From assembly GCA_030668615.1 (NCBI GenBank), contig DAOUTQ010000013.1, positions 1-37,438 on the forward strand: 37,438 nucleotides of DNA, written 5' to 3'. The translations under genes were made by a program, and so were the position numbers. The DNA is from Bacteroidales bacterium. Lineage in GTDB: Bacteria; Bacteroidota; Bacteroidia; Bacteroidales; UBA12077. This document shows positions 6,780 to 15,036 of this stretch, piece after piece. Position 1 is the first letter of the stretch. Every line of letters begins with the position of its first letter. The notes beneath the pieces were generated by a model. That model was not told the DNA's origin. It ran no database searches and saw only the letters and a list, made by a program, of their open reading frames with translations.

Positions 6780-9338
6780 TTATTTAATAATTACTGGAAG
6801 CGAATATTGATTATTTATTGTAGTAACTCTTACAATATATAATCCACTTTTGTTAAGTGAAAAATCATATTCGTTCTGGTCTATAACTCCTTTTCTGCTG
6901 AAAATAATAGAACCGTCTACAGAAAGTACATCTATATTTGTTCTATCATTAATATTATTAATTGAAGATAAATCTAATTTAAATTCACCATTTGATGGGT
7001 TCGGATAAACTTTAATTAAATCATTTTTGTTTAGTTCATCATTAACTCCTAATGGCCATGCTTCACTAATTAAAATTGTAGCTTCACCTTCAGCTCCAAC
7101 AGCGCTTCCATCCATTTGTAACCAATAAGTTTTTCCTTCGGTTAAAGCACTAGTAGCATTTATTGTAGCTGAGTAATCTTCATCAACATGATCATCGTTC
7201 GCCCCAACAAGTGTATATTTACTATCATCTCCACCAACAATATCAGCACAAGATTCAGCATCATAAACTGCAATTTGGTTATCAAAACCATCAGTTTCTA
7301 TTTTTACAGCTTTAGTTGAAGGCGCAACAAATTTAAACCACACACTATTTTGTAATCCACCTTCATCACACCATTGCATTGTTCCTTCACAACCTGTAAG
7401 AGGAGGAAATGGTTCATTTGTTTCAACAGTTGCTTCAACATTAGTATAAGGTCCTGATTCAACACTTAAAGGAATTTCAATTGCATCACATACATCATCA
7501 TTATCTGGGGAAAATACGATAGTAATTCTTACTGAATCCTCTGCTGTACAAGTTCCCATTGTACCTACTACATAATAAGTAGTATCAGTAGATCGAGTAA
7601 CAGTAATCATCGATTCTGTATTACTTCCAGTGATTTCTGAAGATGGTTGCCATACATATGAGTCAGCACCAAATGCATATAAGTTAATGGTTGCACCCTG
7701 ACTAATAAATACAGTGTCTTCAGGAATAACAACGTCAATTGTATTGCTAACTTTTATATAATCATATAATATAAGTGAATCTTTTGTACTTGATCCGTTT
7801 TCAATAACTAATTTTATTGTTTTAATTCCATCACTTGAGTATGAAACTACTTGTGGCCCTTCTCCTGTAGCAGTTGCTGGAGTAGCATCAGCACCGAAAT
7901 CCCATGTATAATTTGTTATTGTACCGATAGAATTGCTTGTAAATGTAACATTACTATTAGGACAAACAGTATTACGGTCAGAAGAAAAGGAAGCTTGCAA
8001 GTCGCTTGTTGTACCATAAGCTCTAATACAAAGATCTACTTCACTAGTAGTACCATCTCCTATTGCATTCCATTCATCACCTTCATCACTTATCCAGCAA
8101 ACACCAGATTCAATGTCTGCAAGTGAATAACCAGCATAATACATTTCTACAGGTATTGGATAATCGTCTCCAGGAGTATAGTATCCAATTTTAATATAAA
8201 AATCTCCATTTACTTCAAATGGAATATCGAAAGTATAATAACCAGGATGCTCTGCTAACATGTTATATTTTTTTGCAAGTGTATCTTCAAGTAAATCACC
8301 ATTTTTAGTTTGAAATACTTCTATGTCAATTATTGAATTTGAAGCGCCAATAAATGTACCTACTTTAGTAAAATTATGAGTTTCTGAAACATTATATTTA
8401 ATTAAAGCATAATCATTTTGATCACGATATCCATATGAAGTTATTTCACCAAAATCATCTATCATTAATATTTCATCAATATTATTTAATTCTTTTCTTA
8501 TAGGATATATTGTAGGGTTATTTATTGCATATGTATCATTATATGACATGTAGAAATATCCGTTATCTCCCCAGCTGCTTCCCCAGCTATTTTTTATTAT
8601 CCATGCTCCGGTTCCTCCAGCAGTTGATTTAGTATCATCCCAACCTACTAATAATACACCGTGATTTACAGATTCTGTACCATCATAATAATAGGTATCC
8701 TCTGCAGTATATAATCCACCTATTGTGTAGTATGAAACTGCCATAGCACCATAATTCATTAAATAATATTTAACAACATCAGGATCGGAAGGTAAAAATC
8801 TGGATTCAGGAACATAAAATTGTGGATCAATTCCAGTTGCTGAACATGAGAATTCATAATCCAAATATACATCTTCTGTTTCCAAAAGTGGGCCTTGTAA
8901 TCTGGATAGATATGCAGTTGCTATACCCTGATTTCCTCCCTCTTCCCACTCAAAACCATGGCATGTAGCCATATTATGTTCAGATAAATCTTCTTCAGCA
9001 AATCCTAACATCATAATTCTTGATTCAAGCGCACCAGTTGCTGCAAAACTCCAGCAATGACCCGCACCATACTGATTTTTAACAGGACTAACAAATCCCT
9101 CAGTATTTAAGTTGAATATAGATGGAAAACCTGGTTTTGCATCCGGTACTTTCTCACTTACTTTATCTGAAAATACATAAGTAGTAGGAGCCGGGATTAT
9201 TCCTGTAACATCTCTTTTTGCTCCTGATTCAATGAATTTTTTAAACTCTTCGTTTACTGGAGCTTGTTCCGGTTTCTGAGCCAAAATACTTCCTGAAAAT
9301 AAAAGTAGTATTATGGCGGTTGTAAAATTTAATTTCAT
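6780..9338 (-). CDS. Secreted papain-like (C1A) cysteine protease with PKD and T9SS domains
   Basis: This 852-residue protein has a signal peptide (1-20, ILA-Q) and a short propeptide-like stretch. The C1A peptidase domain spans about 75-275: oxyanion Q89, nucleophile C95 (GAGHCWSFAA), H226 (VNHGVLLVGWDD) and N250 (IKNSWGSSWGDNGYF) form the complete papain active site. A beta-rich region (about 285-440) follows, then a PKD domain (about 442-525, YTWDFGADATPA), a further beta domain (about 625-765), and a T9SS type A sorting domain near the end (YPNPSNGEFKLDLS). It should be an active surface or secreted endopeptidase. A serpin gene lies 41 bp upstream on the same strand, so enzyme and possible inhibitor are probably co-transcribed. 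Confidence 0.92.
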   Translation of the reverse strand: MKLNFTTAIILLLFSGSILAQKPEQAPVNEEFKKFIESGAKRDVTGIIPAPTTYVFSDKVSEKVPDAKPGFPSIFNLNTEGFVSPVKNQYGAGHCWSFAATGALESRIMMLGFAEEDLSEHNMATCHGFEWEEGGNQGIATAYLSRLQGPLLETEDVYLDYEFSCSATGIDPQFYVPESRFLPSDPDVVKYYLMNYGAMAVSYYTIGGLYTAEDTYYYDGTESVNHGVLLVGWDDTKSTAGGTGAWIIKNSWGSSWGDNGYFYMSYNDTYAINNPTIYPIRKELNNIDEILMIDDFGEITSYGYRDQNDYALIKYNVSETHNFTKVGTFIGASNSIIDIEVFQTKNGDLLEDTLAKKYNMLAEHPGYYTFDIPFEVNGDFYIKIGYYTPGDDYPIPVEMYYAGYSLADIESGVCWISDEGDEWNAIGDGTTSEVDLCIRAYGTTSDLQASFSSDRNTVCPNSNVTFTSNSIGTITNYTWDFGADATPATATGEGPQVVSYSSDGIKTIKLVIENGSSTKDSLILYDYIKVSNTIDVVIPEDTVFISQGATINLYAFGADSYVWQPSSEITGSNTESMITVTRSTDTTYYVVGTMGTCTAEDSVRITIVFSPDNDDVCDAIEIPLSVESGPYTNVEATVETNEPFPPLTGCEGTMQWCDEGGLQNSVWFKFVAPSTKAVKIETDGFDNQIAVYDAESCADIVGGDDSKYTLVGANDDHVDEDYSATINATSALTEGKTYWLQMDGSAVGAEGEATILISEAWPLGVNDELNKNDLIKVYPNPSNGEFKLDLSSINNINDRTNIDVLSVDGSIIFSRKGVIDQNEYDFSLNKSGLYIVRVTTINNQYSLPVIIK

Positions 9339-9379
9339 TTTTGATTTTTTTATGGTTATTAAATTTAGATTCTTATTAT

Positions 9380-10558
9380 TTATAAATTTGGATTTAATAC
9401 TTTTCCAATAAAATAAATTGTATTTGTTTTTTGATTCCTAATCATGTAAATAAATGGACGATTAGTATTAAATTGTACTTCATCAACGTTTATTGAGGTT
9501 TTTCTCATGAAAATAGCTGTAGCAGCAGAAGCTTCAGTACCTTCTTCATCTACTTCAATATTCGCTTTATGAATAACTTTACTTATATATAATTTTTCAT
9601 TTTCAGTGATACCAGAAAAATCTGCACTCATTGTAAAAGCTTCTTTTATTCCTAATTGTTTTAGTGATGCATTCAGATCAAATTCCGATTCAATATTGTA
9701 TTTAGGAAATGATAATTGAATCTGTTTCTTTGTTTTCTTTTCAATGTAATTTAAATAGTAATCGTAATTAAGTTTTTTTTCAACCTTCTTTAATTTCTTA
9801 TACGATTTTGGTAATATAACTAAAAGGGATAATTGTTCATTTGAATAGGGAATATCAATTATTTCACAATATTTATCTTCGTAATACCATGAAGAAAATG
9901 AATTATTCATAAAAGCAGTTTTTATACTTTCCTTTTTACCAATCTTAAAATCATCATTTGTATTATTTTCTTTTTTGAACTTTGTTAACCATGCTCCTTT
10001 AAAATATAGTGCATTTACAAGTACAAGTCTGGTTGCATTATCAATTGCAGAAGGTTTTATAAGATCTTTAATTTTATTATTTGTATTTTTTCCTACCCAT
10101 TCATTAATTGTAGTTCTGGATTTTTCCGGATTTGAGATAAAATCAGTAAAGTTTGCTGATGATGAATAGTATTTTTTGTTGTTTTCAAGAAATTCTGTAT
10201 TAAGTTTTAATCCTTTTTGAATCCACAATGAATTTGCGTTAAATAGTCTTACTGTACTCTTTTTATCAGAATAACTTTCAACAAGTTTATCATAGCTCTT
10301 GTTAAATTCTGATATATTTTTATTAAAATAAAAAGTATTAGAGATCTCATTAAAAGTATTGCTTTTTGCTCCTGTATATGTCATTGCTATAGCAGAAGTG
10401 ATACTGGCCGGAGAAAAAATAAGGTTTTTATCTGTTTTGCTTAATAATTTATATATATCGAATGTAAAACGATTATTACTTTCAATAATATCTTGTGCCT
10501 GAGTAGTAAATAATATACTTGATGCAAGTGCTACTAAAAATACTTTCTTCATCATCAT
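9380..10558 (-). CDS. Serpin-family protease inhibitor
   Basis: This 392-residue protein has a signal peptide (about 1-22) and otherwise matches the length of a complete serpin domain. Family landmarks include NLIFSPASI (45-53), LVNALYFKGAW (180-190), FPKYNIESEFDL and the closing RPFIYMIR/YFIGKVLNP. The reactive-centre hinge is EEGTEASAAT (338-347), rich in small residues as in inhibitory serpins. Counting from G340 as P15 places P1 at T354 and P1' at S355, with R352-K353 just before. The protein lacks a T9SS tail and a lipobox, so it would be periplasmic or released. It is the first gene of a likely operon with the papain-like protease. Three consecutive ATGs make the exact start uncertain by two codons. 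Confidence 0.93.
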   Translation of the reverse strand: MMMKKVFLVALASSILFTTQAQDIIESNNRFTFDIYKLLSKTDKNLIFSPASITSAIAMTYTGAKSNTFNEISNTFYFNKNISEFNKSYDKLVESYSDKKSTVRLFNANSLWIQKGLKLNTEFLENNKKYYSSSANFTDFISNPEKSRTTINEWVGKNTNNKIKDLIKPSAIDNATRLVLVNALYFKGAWLTKFKKENNTNDDFKIGKKESIKTAFMNNSFSSWYYEDKYCEIIDIPYSNEQLSLLVILPKSYKKLKKVEKKLNYDYYLNYIEKKTKKQIQLSFPKYNIESEFDLNASLKQLGIKEAFTMSADFSGITENEKLYISKVIHKANIEVDEEGTEASAATAIFMRKTSINVDEVQFNTNRPFIYMIRNQKTNTIYFIGKVLNPNL

Positions 10559-10579
10559 AAGATTTTAAATTAGGGTGTA

Positions 10580-10587
10580 CAAATATA
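10580..10587 (-). promoter_or_regulatory. Candidate -7 box for the serpin-protease operon
   Basis: The minus strand reads TATATTTG, an exact TAnnTTTG match 21 bp before the first serpin ATG. A TTTA at 10609-10612 could be a weak -33 element. This would give a short leader and a single promoter for the serpin and the downstream protease. Confidence 0.45.
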
Positions 10588-10762
10588 GTGATTTATTATA
10601 ATTATGTGTAAATAAAAATGAACTGGATTTATCGTTTTACAATAAAATTGAATTTAAACCTTTCAATTTTAATATATGTTCGAAATAATAATTTCTGTAC
10701 AATTGTATTTTATGACAGAATTTAATACTTTTATGTTATAATTATTATTAAAAGTTTACCTT

Positions 10763-11566
10763 ATGAAAAAGATTGTTTTCAGTATTATAGTATTATTATT
10801 GTTTGGCTTTAATGTTTCAGGACAAAGTATTTCATCTTCAGTAGTTTCAACTGCAGGTAACTCTGTTGAAGCCGGAGGAATAGAAATTTCGTGGACACTA
10901 GGAGATTTGGTTATAGAAACAAGGGAGGCAGGATCTCTTATTGTTACACAAGGATTTCAACAAGCATTTATTAACACGGATAATAATGCACCAACAGATA
11001 TATCTCTTTCTGAATCAAGCATTGAAGAAAACTTATCTGCATCTACAGTAATTGGAGATTTTTCTTCAACTGATATTGACGATGGAGATACTCATACTTA
11101 TAGTTTAGTTGCAGGAAATGGAACTAATGATGCAGATAACAGTAGCTTTAGTATAGATGGAGACCAATTAAAATCAGCTGTGTCATTTGATTTTGAAACC
11201 CAAAGCGAATTTCATATTTATGTTCGAACGACTGATTTAGGAGATGCTTATTTTGAAAAAACATTTCAGATAGATATTATTGATGTTGAAGAAACAGGCA
11301 TAAATGATATGAATAAATCGGATATAAAAGTATATCCAAATCCATCAAGTGAATTTATACGAGTTAATTTTGCGGCAAATGTACAAAAGGACTTGGTTAT
11401 TGAACTATATGATCTTGAAGGAAAACTTATCAGAAATTTAATTAGAAAGAAAGCCGAAGAAGAAATTCTAATACCTGTGAGTGATTTAAGCGCATCACAG
11501 TATATATTAAAAATATATGATTCATCAGGAATAGAGGTTCAAACATTCAAGCTTATAAAACGTTAA
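10763..11566 (+). CDS. Secreted cadherin-domain protein with T9SS sorting domain
   Basis: This 267-residue protein has a signal peptide (1-20, NVSG-Q). A short N-terminal beta region follows (about 21-70, with the VEAGGIEISWTLGDL stretch often seen in Bacteroidota T9SS proteins). A cadherin-like domain covers about 76-172, with NAPTDISLS, DIDDGDTHTY and FDFETQ calcium-site-like segments. The T9SS type A tail begins near residue 188 (VYPNPSSEFIRVNF). No enzymatic domain is visible. It is probably a surface-attached adhesion or scaffold protein, but the specific role cannot be read from sequence. It is divergent from the serpin operon, separated by 204 bp. Confidence 0.8.
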   Translation: MKKIVFSIIVLLLFGFNVSGQSISSSVVSTAGNSVEAGGIEISWTLGDLVIETREAGSLIVTQGFQQAFINTDNNAPTDISLSESSIEENLSASTVIGDFSSTDIDDGDTHTYSLVAGNGTNDADNSSFSIDGDQLKSAVSFDFETQSEFHIYVRTTDLGDAYFEKTFQIDIIDVEETGINDMNKSDIKVYPNPSSEFIRVNFAANVQKDLVIELYDLEGKLIRNLIRKKAEEEILIPVSDLSASQYILKIYDSSGIEVQTFKLIKR

Positions 11567-11665
11567 TAAATAAAATATATATTCTTTGCCTGATAGTCCA
11601 TTATTGTTATTTTTGCTATTGAATATAATTTGATAGCTGAAATTTGAAAGATCTCAAAAATATGA

Positions 11666-11705
11666 CAAAAACTTTATTAAGAAATTAACTTAATAAAGTT
11701 TTTTT
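11666..11705 (+). terminator. Terminator-like hairpin between the cadherin gene and the SLC13 gene
   Basis: A 14-bp perfect stem (11667-11680 with 11690-11703) encloses a 9-nt loop and runs into a T tract. It lies 100 bp after the cadherin stop and ends only 11-12 bp before the SLC13 ATG. It may end the upstream transcript, or act as a leader hairpin of the transporter gene. Confidence 0.7.
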
Positions 11706-11716
11706 ATTGCTGTAAT

Positions 11717-13498
11717 ATGATAACATTTGACCTGATAGTAGTTTTTATTGTAATTCTGTTTATTCTTATATCTCTATATAAAGAAATAATAGGAGCTACG
11801 TTTGCATTTGTTATTGCTGTAGTTACATTAGGCTTTTTTGGAATATTAACTCCCCGAGAAATTTTAAATGGTTTTGCAAATGAGCAACTGGCTGTAATTT
11901 TACTTTTACTTTTATTAGGTGATATTATCAGACAAACAGCAATAGTTGAACTATTATTCGATAGAATTTTTAAATCAGCAAAGAGTTACCGAGGATTTTT
12001 AAGTAGGATGACCTTAATTATTGCCGGTTTTTCTGCTTTCTTGAACAACACACCTCTCGTTGCAGTAATGATGCCTTATGTTAACAATTGGTGTAAGAAA
12101 AATGATATATCACCATCAAAATTCCTGATGCCATTATCTTATGCAGCAATACTTGGAGGTTGCGCAACCTTAATTGGTACATCAACAAACCTTATTGTTA
12201 ATGGGATGGTTGTTGATCAAACTATAATACCTGGTTTAGAATCACTAAATATTTTTGATTTCGCTTTTGTAGGTGTTCCAATGATTTTTATAGGATTTCT
12301 ATATTTATTATTTTTTGGAGAAAAACTATTACCGGCAAAAGAAGATATTATTGATGAATTTACTCAGAATACCAGAGAATATTTAGTTGAAGCAGAGATA
12401 CGTAAAACTTCTCAATTAATTGGTAAAACAATCGAAGAAGCAGGCTTAAGAAATTTAAAAGGATTGTTTTTAGTTGAAATTATCAGAAAATCATTTAAAA
12501 TTTCATCTGTAAAACCAAATATAATATTACAGCAGGATGACTTATTGATATTTGCCGGAGATACTGAGAGAATAACCGATATGATTGATTCCGAACTGGG
12601 ATTAAGATTGCCTTCAGTTGGAATGTTGTATAAGAAAAAGCAAACCGAAGTTGTTGAGATAGTAATTTCTCACAACTCTGCTATGGTTCATAAGACGGTT
12701 AAAGAAATACGATTCAGAGCTAAATTTGATGCTGCAGTAATTGCTGTTCATCGAAATGGTGAAAGGATTTCAGGTAAAATAGGTGAGATTATTATTAAAC
12801 CAGGTGATGTTTTGCTATTGTTTACGGGTGCTGATTTTGTCAGCCGATCAAGCCATACACTTGATTTTTATTTTATTTCGAAAGTAAAGGATTTTCAAAA
12901 ATTAGAACCATATAAAATTTGGACTCTTTTAGGAGGAACTGTTCTAGTTATTTTACTAGCGGCTTTTAAATTAGTTTCTCTTTTTATGGGACTCATAGTT
13001 CTTATAATGATATTATTAGCACTAAAGATTGCGAATCCAAAAGAATTATATAAAGCTATAGATTATAAATTAGCATTGATAATTGCAATGTCTTTAGCTT
13101 TAGGTACAGCTATGATAAAATCTGGAGCAGCAGAGCTTTTCGCTGATTCCGTTATTTCGATATTCCTTCCCTTGGGAAAAGTTGGGTTGTTATTTGGAAT
13201 TTATTTAATAACTGCTATTTTAGCTGCATACATAACCAATATAGCGGCTGTAGCAATTATTTTTCCCATTTCATTAACGATGGCTGTAAACCTTAATTTA
13301 CCAGTGATGCCATTTATATTAGTTGTTTCATTTGCTGCTGCTGCTAATTTTATGACTCCAATTGGTTATCAGACCAATTTGATGGTTTACGGTCCAGGAG
13401 GCTACTCATTTAAAGATTTCTTCCGTGTAGGATTTCCACTTACTATTATTTACATGTTTGTTACCGTTACCATTTTAAGTTTATTATATTTTTATTAA
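11717..13498 (+). CDS. SLC13/DASS-family permease with RCK_C domains
   Basis: This 593-residue inner-membrane protein belongs to the divalent anion:sodium symporter superfamily. The N-terminal membrane half (about 1-205) contains FLNNTPLVAVMMP and GTSTNLIVNG, a hairpin plus STN-type substrate and sodium site. Two soluble RCK_C/TrkA_C domains (about 218-298 and 308-390) sit in the middle. The second membrane half (about 400-593) repeats the pattern with AYITNIAAVAIIFP and PIGYQTNLMVYGPGGY. Sulfate is a likely substrate because cysQ follows after 11 bp, but dicarboxylates and other oxyanions are alternatives. RCK_C domains suggest control by a small ligand. No cysDN genes are nearby. Confidence 0.85.
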   Translation: MITFDLIVVFIVILFILISLYKEIIGATFAFVIAVVTLGFFGILTPREILNGFANEQLAVILLLLLLGDIIRQTAIVELLFDRIFKSAKSYRGFLSRMTLIIAGFSAFLNNTPLVAVMMPYVNNWCKKNDISPSKFLMPLSYAAILGGCATLIGTSTNLIVNGMVVDQTIIPGLESLNIFDFAFVGVPMIFIGFLYLLFFGEKLLPAKEDIIDEFTQNTREYLVEAEIRKTSQLIGKTIEEAGLRNLKGLFLVEIIRKSFKISSVKPNIILQQDDLLIFAGDTERITDMIDSELGLRLPSVGMLYKKKQTEVVEIVISHNSAMVHKTVKEIRFRAKFDAAVIAVHRNGERISGKIGEIIIKPGDVLLLFTGADFVSRSSHTLDFYFISKVKDFQKLEPYKIWTLLGGTVLVILLAAFKLVSLFMGLIVLIMILLALKIANPKELYKAIDYKLALIIAMSLALGTAMIKSGAAELFADSVISIFLPLGKVGLLFGIYLITAILAAYITNIAAVAIIFPISLTMAVNLNLPVMPFILVVSFAAAANFMTPIGYQTNLMVYGPGGYSFKDFFRVGFPLTIIYMFVTVTILSLLYFY

Positions 13499-13509
13499 AA
13501 CAGGATTAA

Positions 13510-14307
13510 ATGAATTTGAACAAAAATATTGAATTAGCAATTAAGGCTTCATTAATAGCGGGTAATGAAATTTTAAAAGTCTATAATACAGATGATTTTG
13601 AAATTAAAATAAAATCCGATAATTCACCTTTAACAATAGCAGATAAGAAAGCTCATAAAGTAATTGTGGATATTTTAAAAGATACTAATATTCCTGTTTT
13701 AAGTGAAGAAGGTAAAAATATCGCTTATGAAGAAAGATCAAAGTGGGATTACTATTGGTTGGTTGATCCCCTTGATGGTACTAAGGAGTTTATCAAAAGA
13801 AATGGAGAATTTACAGTTAATATTGCTTTAATTCATAATAAAGCACCAGTAGTAGGTGTAATATATGTTCCAGTAACAAGGGATTTATATTTTAGCGAAA
13901 ATGAAATAGGAGCTTTTAAAGTTATTAATGTTGATTCTGAATCAGATATTAATTTAGTAATGACTCAAGGCTTTAAATTACCTTTTATTGAAGAAAATGA
14001 AGTGTTTACAGTTGTTGGAAGTCGTTCGCATATGAACTCAGAAACAGAAGATTTTATTGCTAAACTTAAAAAGGAACATGGAGAACTTGAGTTTATGTCT
14101 AAAGGAAGTTCACTTAAAATTTGCATGGTTGCTGAAGGATTAGCAAATATTTATCCTCGTTTTGCTCCAACAATGGAGTGGGATACAGCTGCAGGCCACG
14201 CAATAGCAATTGGAGCTGGATGCACAGTAACGCAATCCGATGAGAGATTACCTTTGATTTATAATAAAGAAGATCTTTTAAATCCCTGGTTTATTGTTAA
14301 AAGATAA
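13510..14307 (+). CDS. cysQ: 3'(2'),5'-bisphosphate nucleotidase CysQ
   Basis: This 265-residue inositol-monophosphatase-fold enzyme would remove the 3'-phosphate from PAP or PAPS, recycling the by-product of sulfate activation and sulfotransfer. Metal-binding motifs are complete: SEEGK with E66-E67, DPLDGT with D86 and D89, and WDTAAGHAI with D225. PLTIADKKAH (40-49) is the CysQ-type N-terminal motif. It starts 11 bp after the transporter stop and is clearly in one operon with it. The stop codon directly abuts the stop of the oppositely oriented LytTR gene, with no base between. An inositol monophosphatase is the only close alternative, but the motif set favours CysQ. Confidence 0.92.
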   Translation: MNLNKNIELAIKASLIAGNEILKVYNTDDFEIKIKSDNSPLTIADKKAHKVIVDILKDTNIPVLSEEGKNIAYEERSKWDYYWLVDPLDGTKEFIKRNGEFTVNIALIHNKAPVVGVIYVPVTRDLYFSENEIGAFKVINVDSESDINLVMTQGFKLPFIEENEVFTVVGSRSHMNSETEDFIAKLKKEHGELEFMSKGSSLKICMVAEGLANIYPRFAPTMEWDTAAGHAIAIGAGCTVTQSDERLPLIYNKEDLLNPWFIVKR

Positions 14308-15036
14308 TTATCCAAACTTTTCTTTAATCTGCTTTGCATAGCGTCTGCTTATAATATAAGGTTCTTCTTTTCCTTTTATATGTAACCTATACGAATAATT
14401 AAACCATTTTTCAATATTTTCGACAAATTCCAGATTTACAATTGTTGCTCGGTGTATTCTGCAAAAGTAATTTGTTGGTAAGCGTAATTCCCACTCTTTC
14501 ATTGATTTTGAAACTAAGCCTTTTTGACCTTCTTTTGTATAAACCATAGTGTAATCACCTTCAGATTCAATGGTAATTAAAGAACTGATTTTTACAAAAA
14601 GCATTTGAGATCCTAAAGCTAAAAATAGCCTGTCGTCATAATTAAGATTATATTCAGTTTCGACTGGTTTAACTTTTTCTTTTTCAAGTTTATTAATTGA
14701 TTTTTGTAAACGCTCCGCAGTAACTGGTTTAAGTAGGTAATCCATTGCATTTACTTCGAAAGCTCTTATTGCATATTGATCGTAAGCTGTTACAAAAATT
14801 ATTTTGCCTGAGTATTCTATTTGATTTAAAAGATCAAATCCTGTTTCACCGGGCATTTGAATATCCAGAAAAATAAGATTTGGATTTACAGTTTCAATCA
14901 TTTTTAGGGCTGATTTAACATCATCAGCCTCATGAATTGTTTTAATACATGCAAACTCTGATAACATGCTAATTAACTCCTTTCGGGCTAATCTTTCGTC
15001 ATCAACAACTAAAGCATTATACTCAACTTTACTCAT
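14308..15036 (-). CDS. LytTR-family response regulator
   Basis: This 242-residue cytosolic regulator has a receiver domain (about 6-120) with D12-D13, phospho-acceptor D58 (LIFLDIQMPG) and K103 (LLKPV). A LytTR DNA-binding domain follows (about 137-240; FCRIHRATIVNL and YIISRRYAKQIK). It would receive phosphate from the sensor kinase encoded just upstream, whose reading frame overlaps this start by 8 bp, so the two are translationally coupled. LytTR regulators bind pairs of 9-10 bp direct repeats. A possible site lies upstream of the kinase gene at 16160-16208. The regulated process is not evident. Confidence 0.92.
   Translation of the reverse strand: MSKVEYNALVVDDERLARKELISMLSEFACIKTIHEADDVKSALKMIETVNPNLIFLDIQMPGETGFDLLNQIEYSGKIIFVTAYDQYAIRAFEVNAMDYLLKPVTAERLQKSINKLEKEKVKPVETEYNLNYDDRLFLALGSQMLFVKISSLITIESEGDYTMVYTKEGQKGLVSKSMKEWELRLPTNYFCRIHRATIVNLEFVENIEKWFNYSYRLHIKGKEEPYIISRRYAKQIKEKFG

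Noticed and set aside
7851-8126. A plus-strand frame with many Cys and Ile inside the papain-like gene
   Set aside because: It is antisense to the PKD region of a strongly supported protein and has no start context or motif of its own.
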